Assembly (NCBI RefSeq): GCF_036246005.1
Contig: NZ_CP109171.1
Location: forward strand, 868,001 to 932,000
DNA length: 64,000 bases
Origin: Streptomyces sp. NBC_01723
GTDB lineage: Bacteria; Actinomycetota; Actinomycetes; Streptomycetales; Streptomycetaceae
Reading direction: 5' to 3'
Part shown: piece after piece, positions 50,762-59,496 of the stretch
Layout: each line of letters starts with the position of its first letter
Position numbering within the stretch: position 1 is the first letter of the stretch
The notes under the pieces: model-generated
What the model saw: the letters and a program-made list of their open reading frames with translations, nothing else
Databases searched by the model: none
What the model was told of the DNA's origin: nothing
Program-made: the position numbers and the translations under genes

Positions 50762-51826
50762 ATGGCCCACATGTCCCACGGCGCCCACGGCAGGTCTCCG
50801 ACCCGCGGGCGGCGCTGGTCCACGTTCCGGCAGTCGCCGTTCTGGCCGGCCACGGTGCTGGTGCTGATCCTCGCCGCCGCTGCCGGTCTCTTCGCGGGCT
50901 CGTACACCTACTCGATGGCGGACCCGACGCCGCGCTCGATCCCGACAGCGGTGGTCGGCTCGTACGACGAGGCCCGCAGCCGGGCCTTTCTGGACGGCCT
51001 GGAGCAGGCGCTGAACGCCTCGGTGAAGGTGCACACCTACGACACCCGGTCCGCGGCGGTCGGGGCGCTGGAGGACCAGGAGGTCTTCGCGATCTTCGAG
51101 TTGCGCGAAGGAGGTCGGACCGCCGTCCTCGACCTGTCCAGCGCGTCGGGCGCCTCGGTCGCCGAAGTCCTGTCCGACGCGGCACCGGCCGTGGGCCGGA
51201 AGACGGGCGTCCGGGTCACCGTCCGGGACATCAACCCCCTCCAGGAGGGCGACCCGCGCGGGCTGGCGATCTTCTACATCTCCCTGGCCGCGGTGATCAT
51301 CGGTTTCGTCGGGGCGATCCAGCTCAGCGTGCACGCGCGGTCACTGGTCCCCTTCGAGCGCATCCTGTTCACGATGGCCTACGCGCTGCTCGGCGGCTTC
51401 GCCATCGCCGCGACGGTGGACTGGCTGCTGGACGCCCTCGACCTGCCGTTCGCGGAGTCGTGGCTGATCCTGGCGCTCACCCTGTTCACCTCCGGCATGG
51501 TCTTCTCCATGTTCAACACCCTGTTCGGGCGCTGGGCGATGCTGCCGACCTGGGGGCTGATGGTGCTCCTCGGCAATCCCTCGTCCGGCGGCGCGGTGTC
51601 GTGGCCGCTGCTGCCGTCCCCGCTGGGGGTGATCGGCCAGTGGCTGCCGCCGGGCGCCTCGGTCAACGCGCAGCACACGGCGGTGTACTTCCAGGGCCAT
51701 CAGCACGTGTTCCCGTTCCTGGTGCTGGGCGGATGGGCCCTGCTGTCCTGCGCGGTCTTCTGGATCTGGCGTCACCGGCACCCGGGCGGGCGCGAGAAGG
51801 AGCCGGTGGCGGAGGAGGGGTCCTGA
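50762..51826 (+). CDS. ABC-2/YhgE-like membrane protein
   Basis: 354 residues. The first membrane span lies at residues 29-50 (PATVLVLILAAAAGLFAGSYTY). An extracytoplasmic domain of about 110 residues follows, then five further spans (YISLAAVIIGFVGAIQL, MAYALLGGFAIAATVDWLL, WLILALTLFTSGMVFSMFN and so on) and a basic C-terminus. The layout resembles ABC-2-type or Pip/YhgE permeases, but no ATPase is adjacent. It converges on the MarR gene. The start at 50762 has no clear ribosome site, and MAHMSHG gives a second ATG three codons later. Confidence 0.72.
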   Translation: MAHMSHGAHGRSPTRGRRWSTFRQSPFWPATVLVLILAAAAGLFAGSYTYSMADPTPRSIPTAVVGSYDEARSRAFLDGLEQALNASVKVHTYDTRSAAVGALEDQEVFAIFELREGGRTAVLDLSSASGASVAEVLSDAAPAVGRKTGVRVTVRDINPLQEGDPRGLAIFYISLAAVIIGFVGAIQLSVHARSLVPFERILFTMAYALLGGFAIAATVDWLLDALDLPFAESWLILALTLFTSGMVFSMFNTLFGRWAMLPTWGLMVLLGNPSSGGAVSWPLLPSPLGVIGQWLPPGASVNAQHTAVYFQGHQHVFPFLVLGGWALLSCAVFWIWRHRHPGGREKEPVAEEGS

Positions 51827-51845
51827 GGCGACGGCGCCCCGCGCC

Positions 51846-52313
51846 TCAGTCGAGTTCCTCGCGCACGGTCGCGGCGATGCGGGTGAGCGCGGTCCCGAGG
51901 TGGCGGCGCTGAGCGGCGGTCAGCGGATCGAACACGAGCCGCTTCACCTGCGCGACGTGTTCCGGCGCGCTCTCGACGAGCTTCTGCCGGCCGGCGTCGG
52001 TGAGGGTGGCGAGGGTGTACCGGCCGTCTCCGGGGTCGGGGCGGCGGGCGACCCAGTCCCGGGCTTCGAAGCGGTCCATCACCTTCGACAGCCGGGGCTG
52101 GGTGCTGTCGCTGACCCGGGCCAGGTCGCTGAGGCGCATCGTGGCCTCCTTTGCCATGGACAGCTGGGCCAGCACCCCGTACTCGAAGTTGGAGATGCCC
52201 GCGTCGCGCTGCAACTGGCGGTCGAGGGCTGCCGGGAGGGCGATGACGACCGTGCGCAGCGCCTGCCACAGGTCCTGCTGGTCGTCGTCGAGCCAGGGTG
52301 ACTGGGTGTCCAT
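51846..52313 (-). CDS. MarR-family transcriptional regulator
   Basis: 155 residues. The winged helix covers YGVLAQLSMAKEATMRLSDLARVSDSTQPRLSKVMDRFEARDWVARRPDPGDGRYTLATLTDAG, between dimerisation helices. ATG 52313 (MDTQSPW) follows GATGAGG; two further ATGs at 52322 and 52325 lie at the edge of the first operator. It is divergent from the quinone oxidoreductase gene, with four copies of one palindrome between them, so it almost certainly represses both genes and responds to an electrophile, quinone or phenolic compound (inferred). Confidence 0.87.
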   Translation of the reverse strand: MDTQSPWLDDDQQDLWQALRTVVIALPAALDRQLQRDAGISNFEYGVLAQLSMAKEATMRLSDLARVSDSTQPRLSKVMDRFEARDWVARRPDPGDGRYTLATLTDAGRQKLVESAPEHVAQVKRLVFDPLTAAQRRHLGTALTRIAATVREELD

Positions 52314-52325
52314 GAGCCTCATCAT

Positions 52326-52420
52326 ACTTGCCCGGGCAACCTGAATCACTTGCCTGGGCAAGTCGACATGGGCTAGCTTCTCACTTGCCCAGGCAAGTGA
52401 AAATACTTGCCTGGGCAAGC
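52326..52420. promoter_or_regulatory. Four copies of ACTTGCC-NN-GGCAAGT operator
   Basis: 16-bp palindromes lie at 52326-52341 (imperfect), 52348-52363, 52383-52398 and 52405-52420 (last base differs). Spacings are 22, 35 and 22 bp, so the array is two symmetric pairs, each pair separated by about two helical turns. The sites fill the region between the MarR start and the oxidoreductase leader. Their 16-bp size and divergent placement fit MarR dimers. Confidence 0.85.
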
Positions 52421-52475
52421 AAAGAAGCCGATGAAGCCCTGTTCGAAGACGTCGGACACACCCTGAGGAAGTGCC

Positions 52476-53411
52476 ATGAAGGCCATACGTTTCCACGAGT
52501 TCGGCAGCAGCGACGTCCTGCGCTACGAGGATGTCGACCGTCCGGTCCCCGGCACCGGGCAGGTGCTGGTGCGTGTGGCGGCCACGTCGTTCAACCCCGT
52601 CGACGACCACATCCGCGCCGGTGTCCTGGCCGAGATGATTCCGATCGCGCTCCCCTACGTGCCGGGGATCGACCTGGCGGGCACCGTCGCCGAACTCGGC
52701 GCCGGCGTCACAGGCCCGGAGGTGGGCGACCGGGTCGTGGCGATGCTGCCCCTCGACTCCGCCGGAGGCGCCGCCGAGTACGTGCTCGCCCCGGCCGCGT
52801 CCCTCACCGCGGCCCCCCGGACGACCGAGCTCGCCGACGCGGCCGCGCTGCCGCTGACCGGTCTGGCGGCCTGGCAGACGGTGTTCGAACTCGCCGAGCT
52901 GAAACCCGGACAGACCGTCCTGGTCAATGGGGCGGGGGGTGCGGTGGGCAGCCTCGTCGTGCAGCTCGCCGTCGACGCGGGCGCGAAGGTGACCGCGGTG
53001 GACGCGCCGACGCACGCCGACCGCCTCCGGGGCTACGGCGCGGACCGCGTCGCCGGCCCCCTCGACCTCGCCGCGGACCCGGCCGCCGTGGGCGGTCCGT
53101 TCCAAGTTGTGGTGAACCACGTCCGCGTCTCCCCCGAGGAGCTGGCGCGGCTGACGGAGTACGTCGCCGACGGCGGGGTCGCGGCGAGCACGGCCGGCCC
53201 GGTTCCCGAGGATCCCGCCCGGGGCGTGCGGAGCGCGAGCCTGTGGGTCCGGAGCGACGGAGCCCAGCTGGCCGAGCTGGTGGCCAAGGTGGACGCGGGC
53301 AAGCTCCGGCTGCACGTCGCCGCGCGCCGCCCGGTGGCCGGGCTGGCCGCCGTGCACGAGGACGCCGGCGCCGGACGGCTGCCCGGCAAGACGGTCGTAC
53401 TCGTTCCCTGA
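52476..53411 (+). CDS. Zinc-free quinone oxidoreductase (MDR family)
   Basis: 311 residues. It starts KAIRFHEFGSSDVLRYEDVDRPVPGTGQVLVRVAATSFNPVDDHIR and has GIDLAGTVAELGAGVTGPEVGDRV. The NADPH Rossmann motif is NGAGGAVGSLVVQLA. The zinc ligands of alcohol dehydrogenases are absent, placing it among NADPH:quinone reductase-like medium-chain dehydrogenases. With the MarR gene and its four operators it forms an inducible detoxification unit. ATG 52476 follows GAGGAAG. Confidence 0.88.
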   Translation: MKAIRFHEFGSSDVLRYEDVDRPVPGTGQVLVRVAATSFNPVDDHIRAGVLAEMIPIALPYVPGIDLAGTVAELGAGVTGPEVGDRVVAMLPLDSAGGAAEYVLAPAASLTAAPRTTELADAAALPLTGLAAWQTVFELAELKPGQTVLVNGAGGAVGSLVVQLAVDAGAKVTAVDAPTHADRLRGYGADRVAGPLDLAADPAAVGGPFQVVVNHVRVSPEELARLTEYVADGGVAASTAGPVPEDPARGVRSASLWVRSDGAQLAELVAKVDAGKLRLHVAARRPVAGLAAVHEDAGAGRLPGKTVVLVP

Positions 53412-53428
53412 CCGCGCCCGGACGGACC

Positions 53429-53465
53429 GGCCGCCCGCCGTGCACTCCCCCTTCGGCGGGCGGCC
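53429..53465 (+). terminator. Strong hairpin after the oxidoreductase gene
   Basis: GGCCGCCCGCCG (53429-53440) and CGGCGGGCGGCC (53454-53465) form a perfect 12-bp stem with a 13-nt loop, beginning 18 bp after the stop codon. There is no T-tract. Confidence 0.7.
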
Positions 53466-53584
53466 CGGCATCCGGGCCCGCGGTGCGGCTCCCGCGGCCC
53501 CGCCCGACCGCCCCGTCTGTTCCGAAGGCGGCCCGGCTGCGATCATGAGGACGGAGTTTCCGCCTTCGGTTGGTTGGAGTGCAC

Positions 53585-54787
53585 ATGGCCCTCGACGTCG
53601 ACGCGATCCGCGCGCAGATACCCGCTCTGAAGTCCGGCTCCGCCCGTTTCGACGCGCCGGGCGGCACCCAGACCCCGCAGCCGGTGATCGACGCCATCGG
53701 CGAGGCGCTGGCCAACCCGCTGGCCAACCGGGGCCGGACGACCGAGGGCGAGCGCAACGCGGACGGCATCGTCGCGGACACCCGCAGCGCGCTCGGCGAC
53801 CTGCTGGGCACCGAGCCGCGGGGGGTCGTCCTCGGCCGCAGCGCCACCCAGCTCGCCTACGACCTGTCCCGGACGCTCGCGAAGGCCTGGGGGCCCGGGG
53901 ACGAGGTGGTCGTCACCCGCCTCGACCACGACTCCAACATCCGGCCCTGGATCCAGGCGGCCGAGGCGGTGGGCGCGAGCGTGCGGTGGGCGGACTTCGA
54001 CCCGGCCACCGGGGAGCTGCTTCCCGAGCACGTCGAGGCGGTACTGTCCCCACGCACCCGGCTGGTCGCCGTGACGGCCGCCTCCAACCTGATCGGCACC
54101 ATGCCCGACCTGCCGGCCGTCGCCCGTCTGGCGCACGGAGTCGGCGCGCTGCTGCACGTGGACGCCGTGCACTACGCCTCGCACGCGGTCGTCGACCCGG
54201 CGGCGCTCGGCGCGGACACGCTGGTCTGCTCGCCGTACAAGTTCCTCGGTCCGCACCTGGGCGTGCTGGCGGCGCGGCCCGAGTTCCTGGAGACACTGCG
54301 CCCGGACAAGCTGCTGCCCTCCAGCGACGCCGTCCCCGAGCGGTTCGAGCTGGGCACGCTGCCCTACGAACTGCTGGCCGGTACCCGTGCCGCGGTGGAC
54401 TTCCTCGCCGGTCTGGAACCGGACGCGCACGGCGGCCGCAGGGAGCGGCTCGTCGCCTCCTTCGCCGCCCTGGAGACGCACGAGGACGCGTTGCGCCGGC
54501 GGATCGAGGCAGGGCTGGCGGACCTCGGCGGGATCACCGTCCACTCCCGTGCCGCGCGGCGCACGCCCACCCTGCTGTTCACCGTGGCGGGTCTGAGCCC
54601 GGCCGAGGTGTACCGGCGGCTCGCCGAGCGCGGGGTCGACGCGCCCGCCGGCACCTTCTACGCGCTGGAGGCCTCGCGCCACCTGGGCCTGGGCGACGAG
54701 GGTGCGGTCCGCGTCGGCCTCGCGCCCTACACCAGCGCCGACGACGTGGACCGCCTCCTGACGGCCCTCGCCGCTCTCACCACCTGA
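53585..54787 (+). CDS. Cysteine desulfurase-like class V aminotransferase
   Basis: 400 residues of the PLP fold type I. The PLP lysine is in DTLVCSPYKFLGPHLGVL, and the cofactor ring stacks near HVDAVHYASHAVVD. FDAPGGTQTPQPVIDAIGEAL and LGRSATQLAYDLSRTLAK are typical of the cysteine-desulfurase-like subfamily (TIGR01976), whose physiological reaction is unclear. The mobile catalytic Cys loop of SufS is not evident. No suf or isc genes are near. ATG 53585 follows TTGGAG; a start 15 bases earlier is less well placed. Confidence 0.82.
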   Translation: MALDVDAIRAQIPALKSGSARFDAPGGTQTPQPVIDAIGEALANPLANRGRTTEGERNADGIVADTRSALGDLLGTEPRGVVLGRSATQLAYDLSRTLAKAWGPGDEVVVTRLDHDSNIRPWIQAAEAVGASVRWADFDPATGELLPEHVEAVLSPRTRLVAVTAASNLIGTMPDLPAVARLAHGVGALLHVDAVHYASHAVVDPAALGADTLVCSPYKFLGPHLGVLAARPEFLETLRPDKLLPSSDAVPERFELGTLPYELLAGTRAAVDFLAGLEPDAHGGRRERLVASFAALETHEDALRRRIEAGLADLGGITVHSRAARRTPTLLFTVAGLSPAEVYRRLAERGVDAPAGTFYALEASRHLGLGDEGAVRVGLAPYTSADDVDRLLTALAALTT

Positions 54788-54809
54788 CCGGAAGTCCCGG
54801 CGTCCGGGC

Positions 54810-57080
54810 TCACCCCAGCGGCACCGTCACCTCACCCGCGCCGCGCGCGCTCCCGCCGCCCGCGACCCGCACGGTGAACGGCCGGTCGGTGCCGGTGGCG
54901 GTGACCCGCAGGACGTCGCCGTCGCGGCGCACTTGGAAGGTGGCGGCCGGGGTGCCCAGCAGGTCGGGCACGGTGACCTCGGTCGCGTAGTCCGCGCCGG
55001 CGGGCGGGTGGACCAGCAGCGTCGGGTCGTCCAGCCAGTCGCCGTCGGGGCGCCGGTCGTCGGAGGCCAGCGGCAGGACCGCGCCCTCGCGGACGTACAG
55101 CGGCAGGCTGTCGAAGGCGTGCCGTTCGGCGCGCCAGGCCGGGCCGGTGACGCGCTCGCCGGTCAGGAGGTGGGTCCAGGTGCCCTCGGGGAGGTAGACC
55201 TCCACCTCCCCGTCCTCGGTGAACACCGGGGCGACCAGGAGGTCCGGGCCGAGCATGTACTGGCGGTCCAGCGGGCGGCAGCCGGGATCGTGCGGGAACT
55301 CCAGGAGCATCGGACGCATCATCGGCACGCCGGTGCGGTGGGCCTCGGCGGCGACGCCGTACAGGTAGGGCATCAGGCGGTGCTTGAGGAGGGTGAACCG
55401 GCGGGCGACGTCGACCGCCTCCTCGCCGAACTCCCAGGGCACCCGGTAGGACGAGGAGCCGTGCAGCCTGCTGTGCGAGGAGAGCAGGCCGAAGGCCAGC
55501 CAGCGGGTGAAGACCGCGGCGTCGGGCGTGCCCTCGAAGCCCCCGATGTCGTGGCTCCAGAAGCCGAAGCCGCTCAGGGAGAGCGACAGTCCGCCTCGCA
55601 GCGACTCGGCCATCGCCTCGAAGGACGACCAGCAGTCGCCGCCCCAGTGGACGGGGTACTGCTGCCCGCCCGCGGTCGCCGAGCGGGCGAAGAGGACCGC
55701 CTCGCCCTGGCCGCGCTCCTTCTCCAGGAGTTCGAAGACGGTGCGGTTGAAGAGGTGGGTGTAGTAGTTGTGCATGCGCTCCGGGTCGGAGCCGTCGTGC
55801 CAGACGACGTCGATGGGGACGCGCTCGCCGAAGTCGGTCTTGAAGGAGTCCACACCCTGGTCGAGCAGGGGCTTGAGCTTCCCGGCGAACCAGTCGCGGG
55901 CGGCGGGGTCGGTGAAGTCGACCAGGCCCATCCCGGCCTGCCACAGGTCCCACTGCCAGACGTCGCCGTCCGGCCTGCGGACCAGGTACCCGAGGGCGGC
56001 GGCCTCGTCGAAGAGCGGGGACTTCTGGGCGATGTAGGGGTTGATCCAGACGCTGACCTTCAGTCCCTTCGCCTTGAGCCGGGCGAGCATGCCCTCCGGG
56101 TCGGGGAAGACGTCCGGGTCCCACTGGAAGTCGCACCACTGGTACTCGCGCATCCAGAAGCAGTCGAAGTGGAAGACGGTCAGCGGGATGCCGCGTTCGG
56201 CCATGCCGTCCACGAAGGACGTCACGGTCCGCTCGTCGTACGACGTGGTGAAGGACGTGGTGAGCCAGAGACCGAAGGACCAGGCCGGGGGGAGAGCGGG
56301 GCGGCCGGTGAGGGCGGTGTAGCGGCTGAGGACGTCCTTGGGGGTGGGCCCGGCGACGACGTAGTACTCCAGCGTCTGGTCCTCGACGCTGAACTGCACC
56401 TGGCCCACGGACTCGGAGCCGACCTCGAAGGAGACCGCGCCGGGGTGGTTGACGAAGACGCCGTAGCCGCGTGAGGAGAGGTAGAAGGGGATGTTCTTGT
56501 AGGCCTGCTCACTGCTGGTGCCGCCGTCGGCCTGCCACATGTCGACGACCTGGCCGTTCTTGACGAACGGGGTGAAGCGCTCGCCCAGGCCGTAGACCTG
56601 CTCGCCGACGCCGAGCGAGAGCCGGCTCAGCATGTGGTGGGCGCCGTCGCCGGTGGTGGCGAAGGCGGTGCCCTTGGCGTTCGCCCGGGTCAGCTCGCGT
56701 CCGTCCGCGTCGTGGAAGGTCAGGCCCCAGGGACCGGCGCGGTCCAGCCGGAGGGTGAGCGGGCCGCTGGTCAGCTCGGTGACGGTGCCGTCCTGGCGCA
56801 CCGCGCCGGCGCCGTCGGCCGGGTCCGCGAGGGCGAAGTCGGGGCCGGGGCCGCGTTTTCCGGCGTGATGGGTGACGCGGACGCCGATGACCCCCTCGGC
56901 GGGCGAGAAGCATTCGACCGTGAGCAGCGGCGCGTTGAGCGTGTCCCCCCTCCGCGCCACCTTCTTCACGGCGGCATAGGCAGTGAAGCGCTTCGATTCC
57001 GGGCGTACATCGCGTACCTCGGTGGCGTACGAGAGATGCACACCCTCACGGATGAGCCAGAAGCCGTCGGTGAACTTCAT
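54810..57080 (-). CDS. yicI: Alpha-xylosidase (GH31)
   Basis: 756 residues. The GH31 layout is N-terminal beta-sandwich, then the barrel with FHFDCFWMREYQWCDFQWDPDVFPDPEGMLARLKAKGLKVSVWINPYIAQ, nucleophile Asp in DSFKTDFGERVP, and HDIGGFEGTPDAAVFTRWLAFG with the WSHDIGGF block. C-terminal beta domains follow. The sequence follows the YicI branch, alpha-xylosidases that remove alpha-1,6-xylose from xyloglucan fragments such as isoprimeverose. No signal peptide, so cytoplasmic. It is divergent from a sugar ABC importer, its probable substrate supplier. ATG 57080 follows GAGGAAG. Confidence 0.88.
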   Translation of the reverse strand: MKFTDGFWLIREGVHLSYATEVRDVRPESKRFTAYAAVKKVARRGDTLNAPLLTVECFSPAEGVIGVRVTHHAGKRGPGPDFALADPADGAGAVRQDGTVTELTSGPLTLRLDRAGPWGLTFHDADGRELTRANAKGTAFATTGDGAHHMLSRLSLGVGEQVYGLGERFTPFVKNGQVVDMWQADGGTSSEQAYKNIPFYLSSRGYGVFVNHPGAVSFEVGSESVGQVQFSVEDQTLEYYVVAGPTPKDVLSRYTALTGRPALPPAWSFGLWLTTSFTTSYDERTVTSFVDGMAERGIPLTVFHFDCFWMREYQWCDFQWDPDVFPDPEGMLARLKAKGLKVSVWINPYIAQKSPLFDEAAALGYLVRRPDGDVWQWDLWQAGMGLVDFTDPAARDWFAGKLKPLLDQGVDSFKTDFGERVPIDVVWHDGSDPERMHNYYTHLFNRTVFELLEKERGQGEAVLFARSATAGGQQYPVHWGGDCWSSFEAMAESLRGGLSLSLSGFGFWSHDIGGFEGTPDAAVFTRWLAFGLLSSHSRLHGSSSYRVPWEFGEEAVDVARRFTLLKHRLMPYLYGVAAEAHRTGVPMMRPMLLEFPHDPGCRPLDRQYMLGPDLLVAPVFTEDGEVEVYLPEGTWTHLLTGERVTGPAWRAERHAFDSLPLYVREGAVLPLASDDRRPDGDWLDDPTLLVHPPAGADYATEVTVPDLLGTPAATFQVRRDGDVLRVTATGTDRPFTVRVAGGGSARGAGEVTVPLG

Positions 57081-57289
57081 GATCTTCCTCGGGTGGGGCG
57101 GGAGCTGTCGGATGGGGAGCGCAGAAGCCGTCGCACAGCAGGTTGATCGTACACAGGCCCCCTCCCGGTTCCGAGGTGTTCACGCCAACTCCACCGCCTT
57201 GAACTGGAGGGATCACCGAAAACAACACCATCGTCACCGCACGGAGTGAAGAGGTCGGGGTTGCTTCGGTCTAGCGCGGGAGCGGGTCC

Positions 57290-57341
57290 TTGACGTATTA
57301 GTCATCCCATCAAACAAAACGGTCCGGCGGGGCAGCCGGAC
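57290..57341 (+). promoter_or_regulatory. Promoter region and leader hairpin of the second sugar ABC operon
   Basis: TTGACG (57290-57295) is a good -35 box, inside an AT-rich stretch (57290-57320) unusual for this genome, but no standard -10 box is clear. TGAC-gtatta-GTCA (57291-57304) overlaps it. Downstream, GTCCGGC (57322-57328) and GCCGGAC (57335-57341) form a perfect 7-bp hairpin in the leader, ending 23 bp before the ATG. The rest of the 284-bp divergent region has no gene. A TACGAT at 57153-57148 may be the -10 of the alpha-xylosidase gene. Confidence 0.4.
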
Positions 57342-57364
57342 GGGACGACAGCAAGGGCCGCACC

Positions 57365-58579
57365 ATGTCGAAGCGCTTCACCTCGCTCGCCACCGCTTCC
57401 GTGCTGGTCGCCGGGGCGGCGCTGGCCGGCTGCGGACAGCAGCGCGACGCCGACGTGTACACCGTGATGAATTCCTCGACCGACGAGTCCTACCACCGCT
57501 GGGACGCCGAGGCGATGGCCCGCTGCGGGGAACGGCTGGGGGTCACCATCGAGCAGCAGAGCGTTCCGGCGGCGCAGGTGATGACGAAGGCGCTGCGCAT
57601 GGCGTCGTCCAAGTCGCTGCCGGACATCGTGCAGTTCGACGCGTCCGAGATGCCGACGTTCGCGGAGGCGGGCGGCCTGGTCGACCTCGGGACCCTCGGG
57701 CTGAGCACCGAGGGCATACCCGAGGGCATCGCCGAGTTCGGCTCCTACAGGGGGACGTACTACGGCGCGGCCCGGTCCGTGAACACGCTCGCCCTGTTCT
57801 ACAACAAGGACGTCCTCGACGAGGCGGGCGTGCGAGTGCCCACCACCTGGGCCCAGTTGCGGGAGACCGCGAAACAGCTCACCCGGGGCGGGCGGTACGG
57901 ACTGGCGCTCAGCGCGGGCGGCGCGGAGGACGGCGTCTTCCAGTTCATGCCGTTCATGTGGTCCAACGGCGGCGACGAGACCGATCTGGACGGTCCGAAG
58001 GTGGTCGAGGCCCTCGACTACTGGAAGGGCCTGTTGACGGACGGTTCGCTCTCGAAGTCGACGGTCAACTGGACACAGGCGGACGTCAACGACCAGTTCA
58101 TGGCCGGCAACGCGGCGATGATGATCAACGGGCCGTGGCAGGTGGAGACCCTCAACAGCGACGAGTCGCTGCACTGGGGCCTCGCGCCGATCCCGGTCCC
58201 CCGAGCCGGCGACGACTCGGTGGGCCCCCTCGGCGGCGCCGTGCTCACCGTGCCCAACACCGGTGACGAGGCCCGGGAGAGGACGGCCGGGAGGATCGTG
58301 GCCTGTCTGTCGAGCGAGAAGGAGCAGCTCACCTACGCGCTCAACAGCTGGATGGTCCCGGCCAACGCCCGGGCCGCCGCCGCCTGGCGCGAACGGGTGC
58401 CCGAACTGGACTCCCTCGCCGACCAGGTGGCCGTCGCCCGGTCCCGGACGGCGCAGCTCGGCGCCGGCTGGTCGAGCGTGTCGCTCGCCCTGCAGAGCGC
58501 CTTCCAGTCCGCCCTGACCGGCCAGTCCAGTGAGTCCGCCCTGAAGCGCGCCCAGCAGCGGGCCACGAGCGGGAACTGA
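57365..58579 (+). CDS. Sugar-binding lipoprotein of second ABC importer
   Basis: 404 residues. The N-terminus SKRFTSLATASVLVAGAALAGCGQQ is a lipoprotein signal with lipobox LAGC. The mature chain is a family 1 solute-binding protein: MPTFAEAGGLVDLG, GTYYGAARSVNTLALFYNKDVLDEAGVRVPTTWAQL, and DQFMAGNAAMMINGPWQVETL. As first gene of the importer and divergent from an alpha-xylosidase, it probably binds xylosylated oligosaccharides from xyloglucan, or another alpha-linked sugar. Two permease genes follow within 12 and 6 bp. Confidence 0.89.
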   Translation: MSKRFTSLATASVLVAGAALAGCGQQRDADVYTVMNSSTDESYHRWDAEAMARCGERLGVTIEQQSVPAAQVMTKALRMASSKSLPDIVQFDASEMPTFAEAGGLVDLGTLGLSTEGIPEGIAEFGSYRGTYYGAARSVNTLALFYNKDVLDEAGVRVPTTWAQLRETAKQLTRGGRYGLALSAGGAEDGVFQFMPFMWSNGGDETDLDGPKVVEALDYWKGLLTDGSLSKSTVNWTQADVNDQFMAGNAAMMINGPWQVETLNSDESLHWGLAPIPVPRAGDDSVGPLGGAVLTVPNTGDEARERTAGRIVACLSSEKEQLTYALNSWMVPANARAAAAWRERVPELDSLADQVAVARSRTAQLGAGWSSVSLALQSAFQSALTGQSSESALKRAQQRATSGN

Positions 58580-58590
58580 GGTACACCCCC

Positions 58591-59490
58591 ATGACCACGC
58601 CCACCGTCACCGCCCGGACCCGGCGCCGGCTGGCCCAGTGGGGGTTCGTCGCCCCCGCCGTCGTCTTCATGCTGCTGTTCTTCGGCTATCCGCTGGTCCG
58701 CAACGTCGTGATGAGCTTCCAGCACTACACGCCGAAGACCTTCTTCACCGGTGAGGCGCCCTTCAACGGGGCCGACAACTGGTCCAACGTCTTCCATGAC
58801 GCGCTGTTCGGCAAGGCCCTGTGGCACACGCTGGTGTTCACCGCCGGGTCGCTGCTCGGGCAGTTCTGCATCGGGCTGGCGCTCGCGGTCTTCTTCAGCC
58901 GCCGCTTCCCGCTGAACGGCGTACTGCGTTCGCTGATCCTGCTGCCCTGGCTGGTGCCCATGGTGGTCTCCGGCATCGTGTGGCGGCGCATCCTCGACCA
59001 GGACACCGGCGTGCTGAACTCGTTCCTCGACACCCTCGGAGCCGGCGGGCACACCCCGTGGCTGACCAGTCCGGACCTTGCCCTGCTGTCGGTCGTCCTG
59101 GTCAACGTCTGGATCGGCATCCCGTTCAACATGGTCATCCTGTACGGCGGCCTCCAGGAGATCCCGAAGGAGCTGCACGAGGCGGCCGCCCTGGACGGCG
59201 CGTCGGCGTGGCGGACCTTCCGCTCCGTCACGCTGCCGGTGCTCAGGCCGGTCGTCACGGTCGTGCTGGTGCTGGGGTTCATGTCGACGGTGAAGATCCT
59301 CGACCTGATCCTCGCCCTGACCGACGGCGGCCCGGCCGACGCCACGCAGACGCTCGGCACGCTGACGTACCAGAACTCCTTCGTCCAGCTGGACTTCGGC
59401 GCGGGCGCCGTGGTCGGCAACGTACTCATCCTGATCTCCGCCGTGTTCGCGGTGTTCTATCTGCGGGCCAACCGCACCGAGGGGAAGTGA
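58591..59490 (+). CDS. Sugar ABC transporter permease (MalF type)
   Basis: 299 residues, six membrane spans (FVAPAVVFMLLFFGYPLVRNVVMSF onward) and EAA loop HEAAALDGASAWRTFRSVTLPVLRPV. It begins 11 bp after the binding-protein stop and pairs with the next permease. No ATPase gene follows, so a shared MsiK-type ATPase is expected. Confidence 0.92.
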   Translation: MTTPTVTARTRRRLAQWGFVAPAVVFMLLFFGYPLVRNVVMSFQHYTPKTFFTGEAPFNGADNWSNVFHDALFGKALWHTLVFTAGSLLGQFCIGLALAVFFSRRFPLNGVLRSLILLPWLVPMVVSGIVWRRILDQDTGVLNSFLDTLGAGGHTPWLTSPDLALLSVVLVNVWIGIPFNMVILYGGLQEIPKELHEAAALDGASAWRTFRSVTLPVLRPVVTVVLVLGFMSTVKILDLILALTDGGPADATQTLGTLTYQNSFVQLDFGAGAVVGNVLILISAVFAVFYLRANRTEGK

Positions 59491-59496
59491 CCGGCG

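Noticed and set aside
57322-57341. Perfect hairpin as a terminator
   Set aside because: It lies in the leader just before a binding-protein start, with no T-tract and no upstream gene in that direction. A leader structure is more likely.
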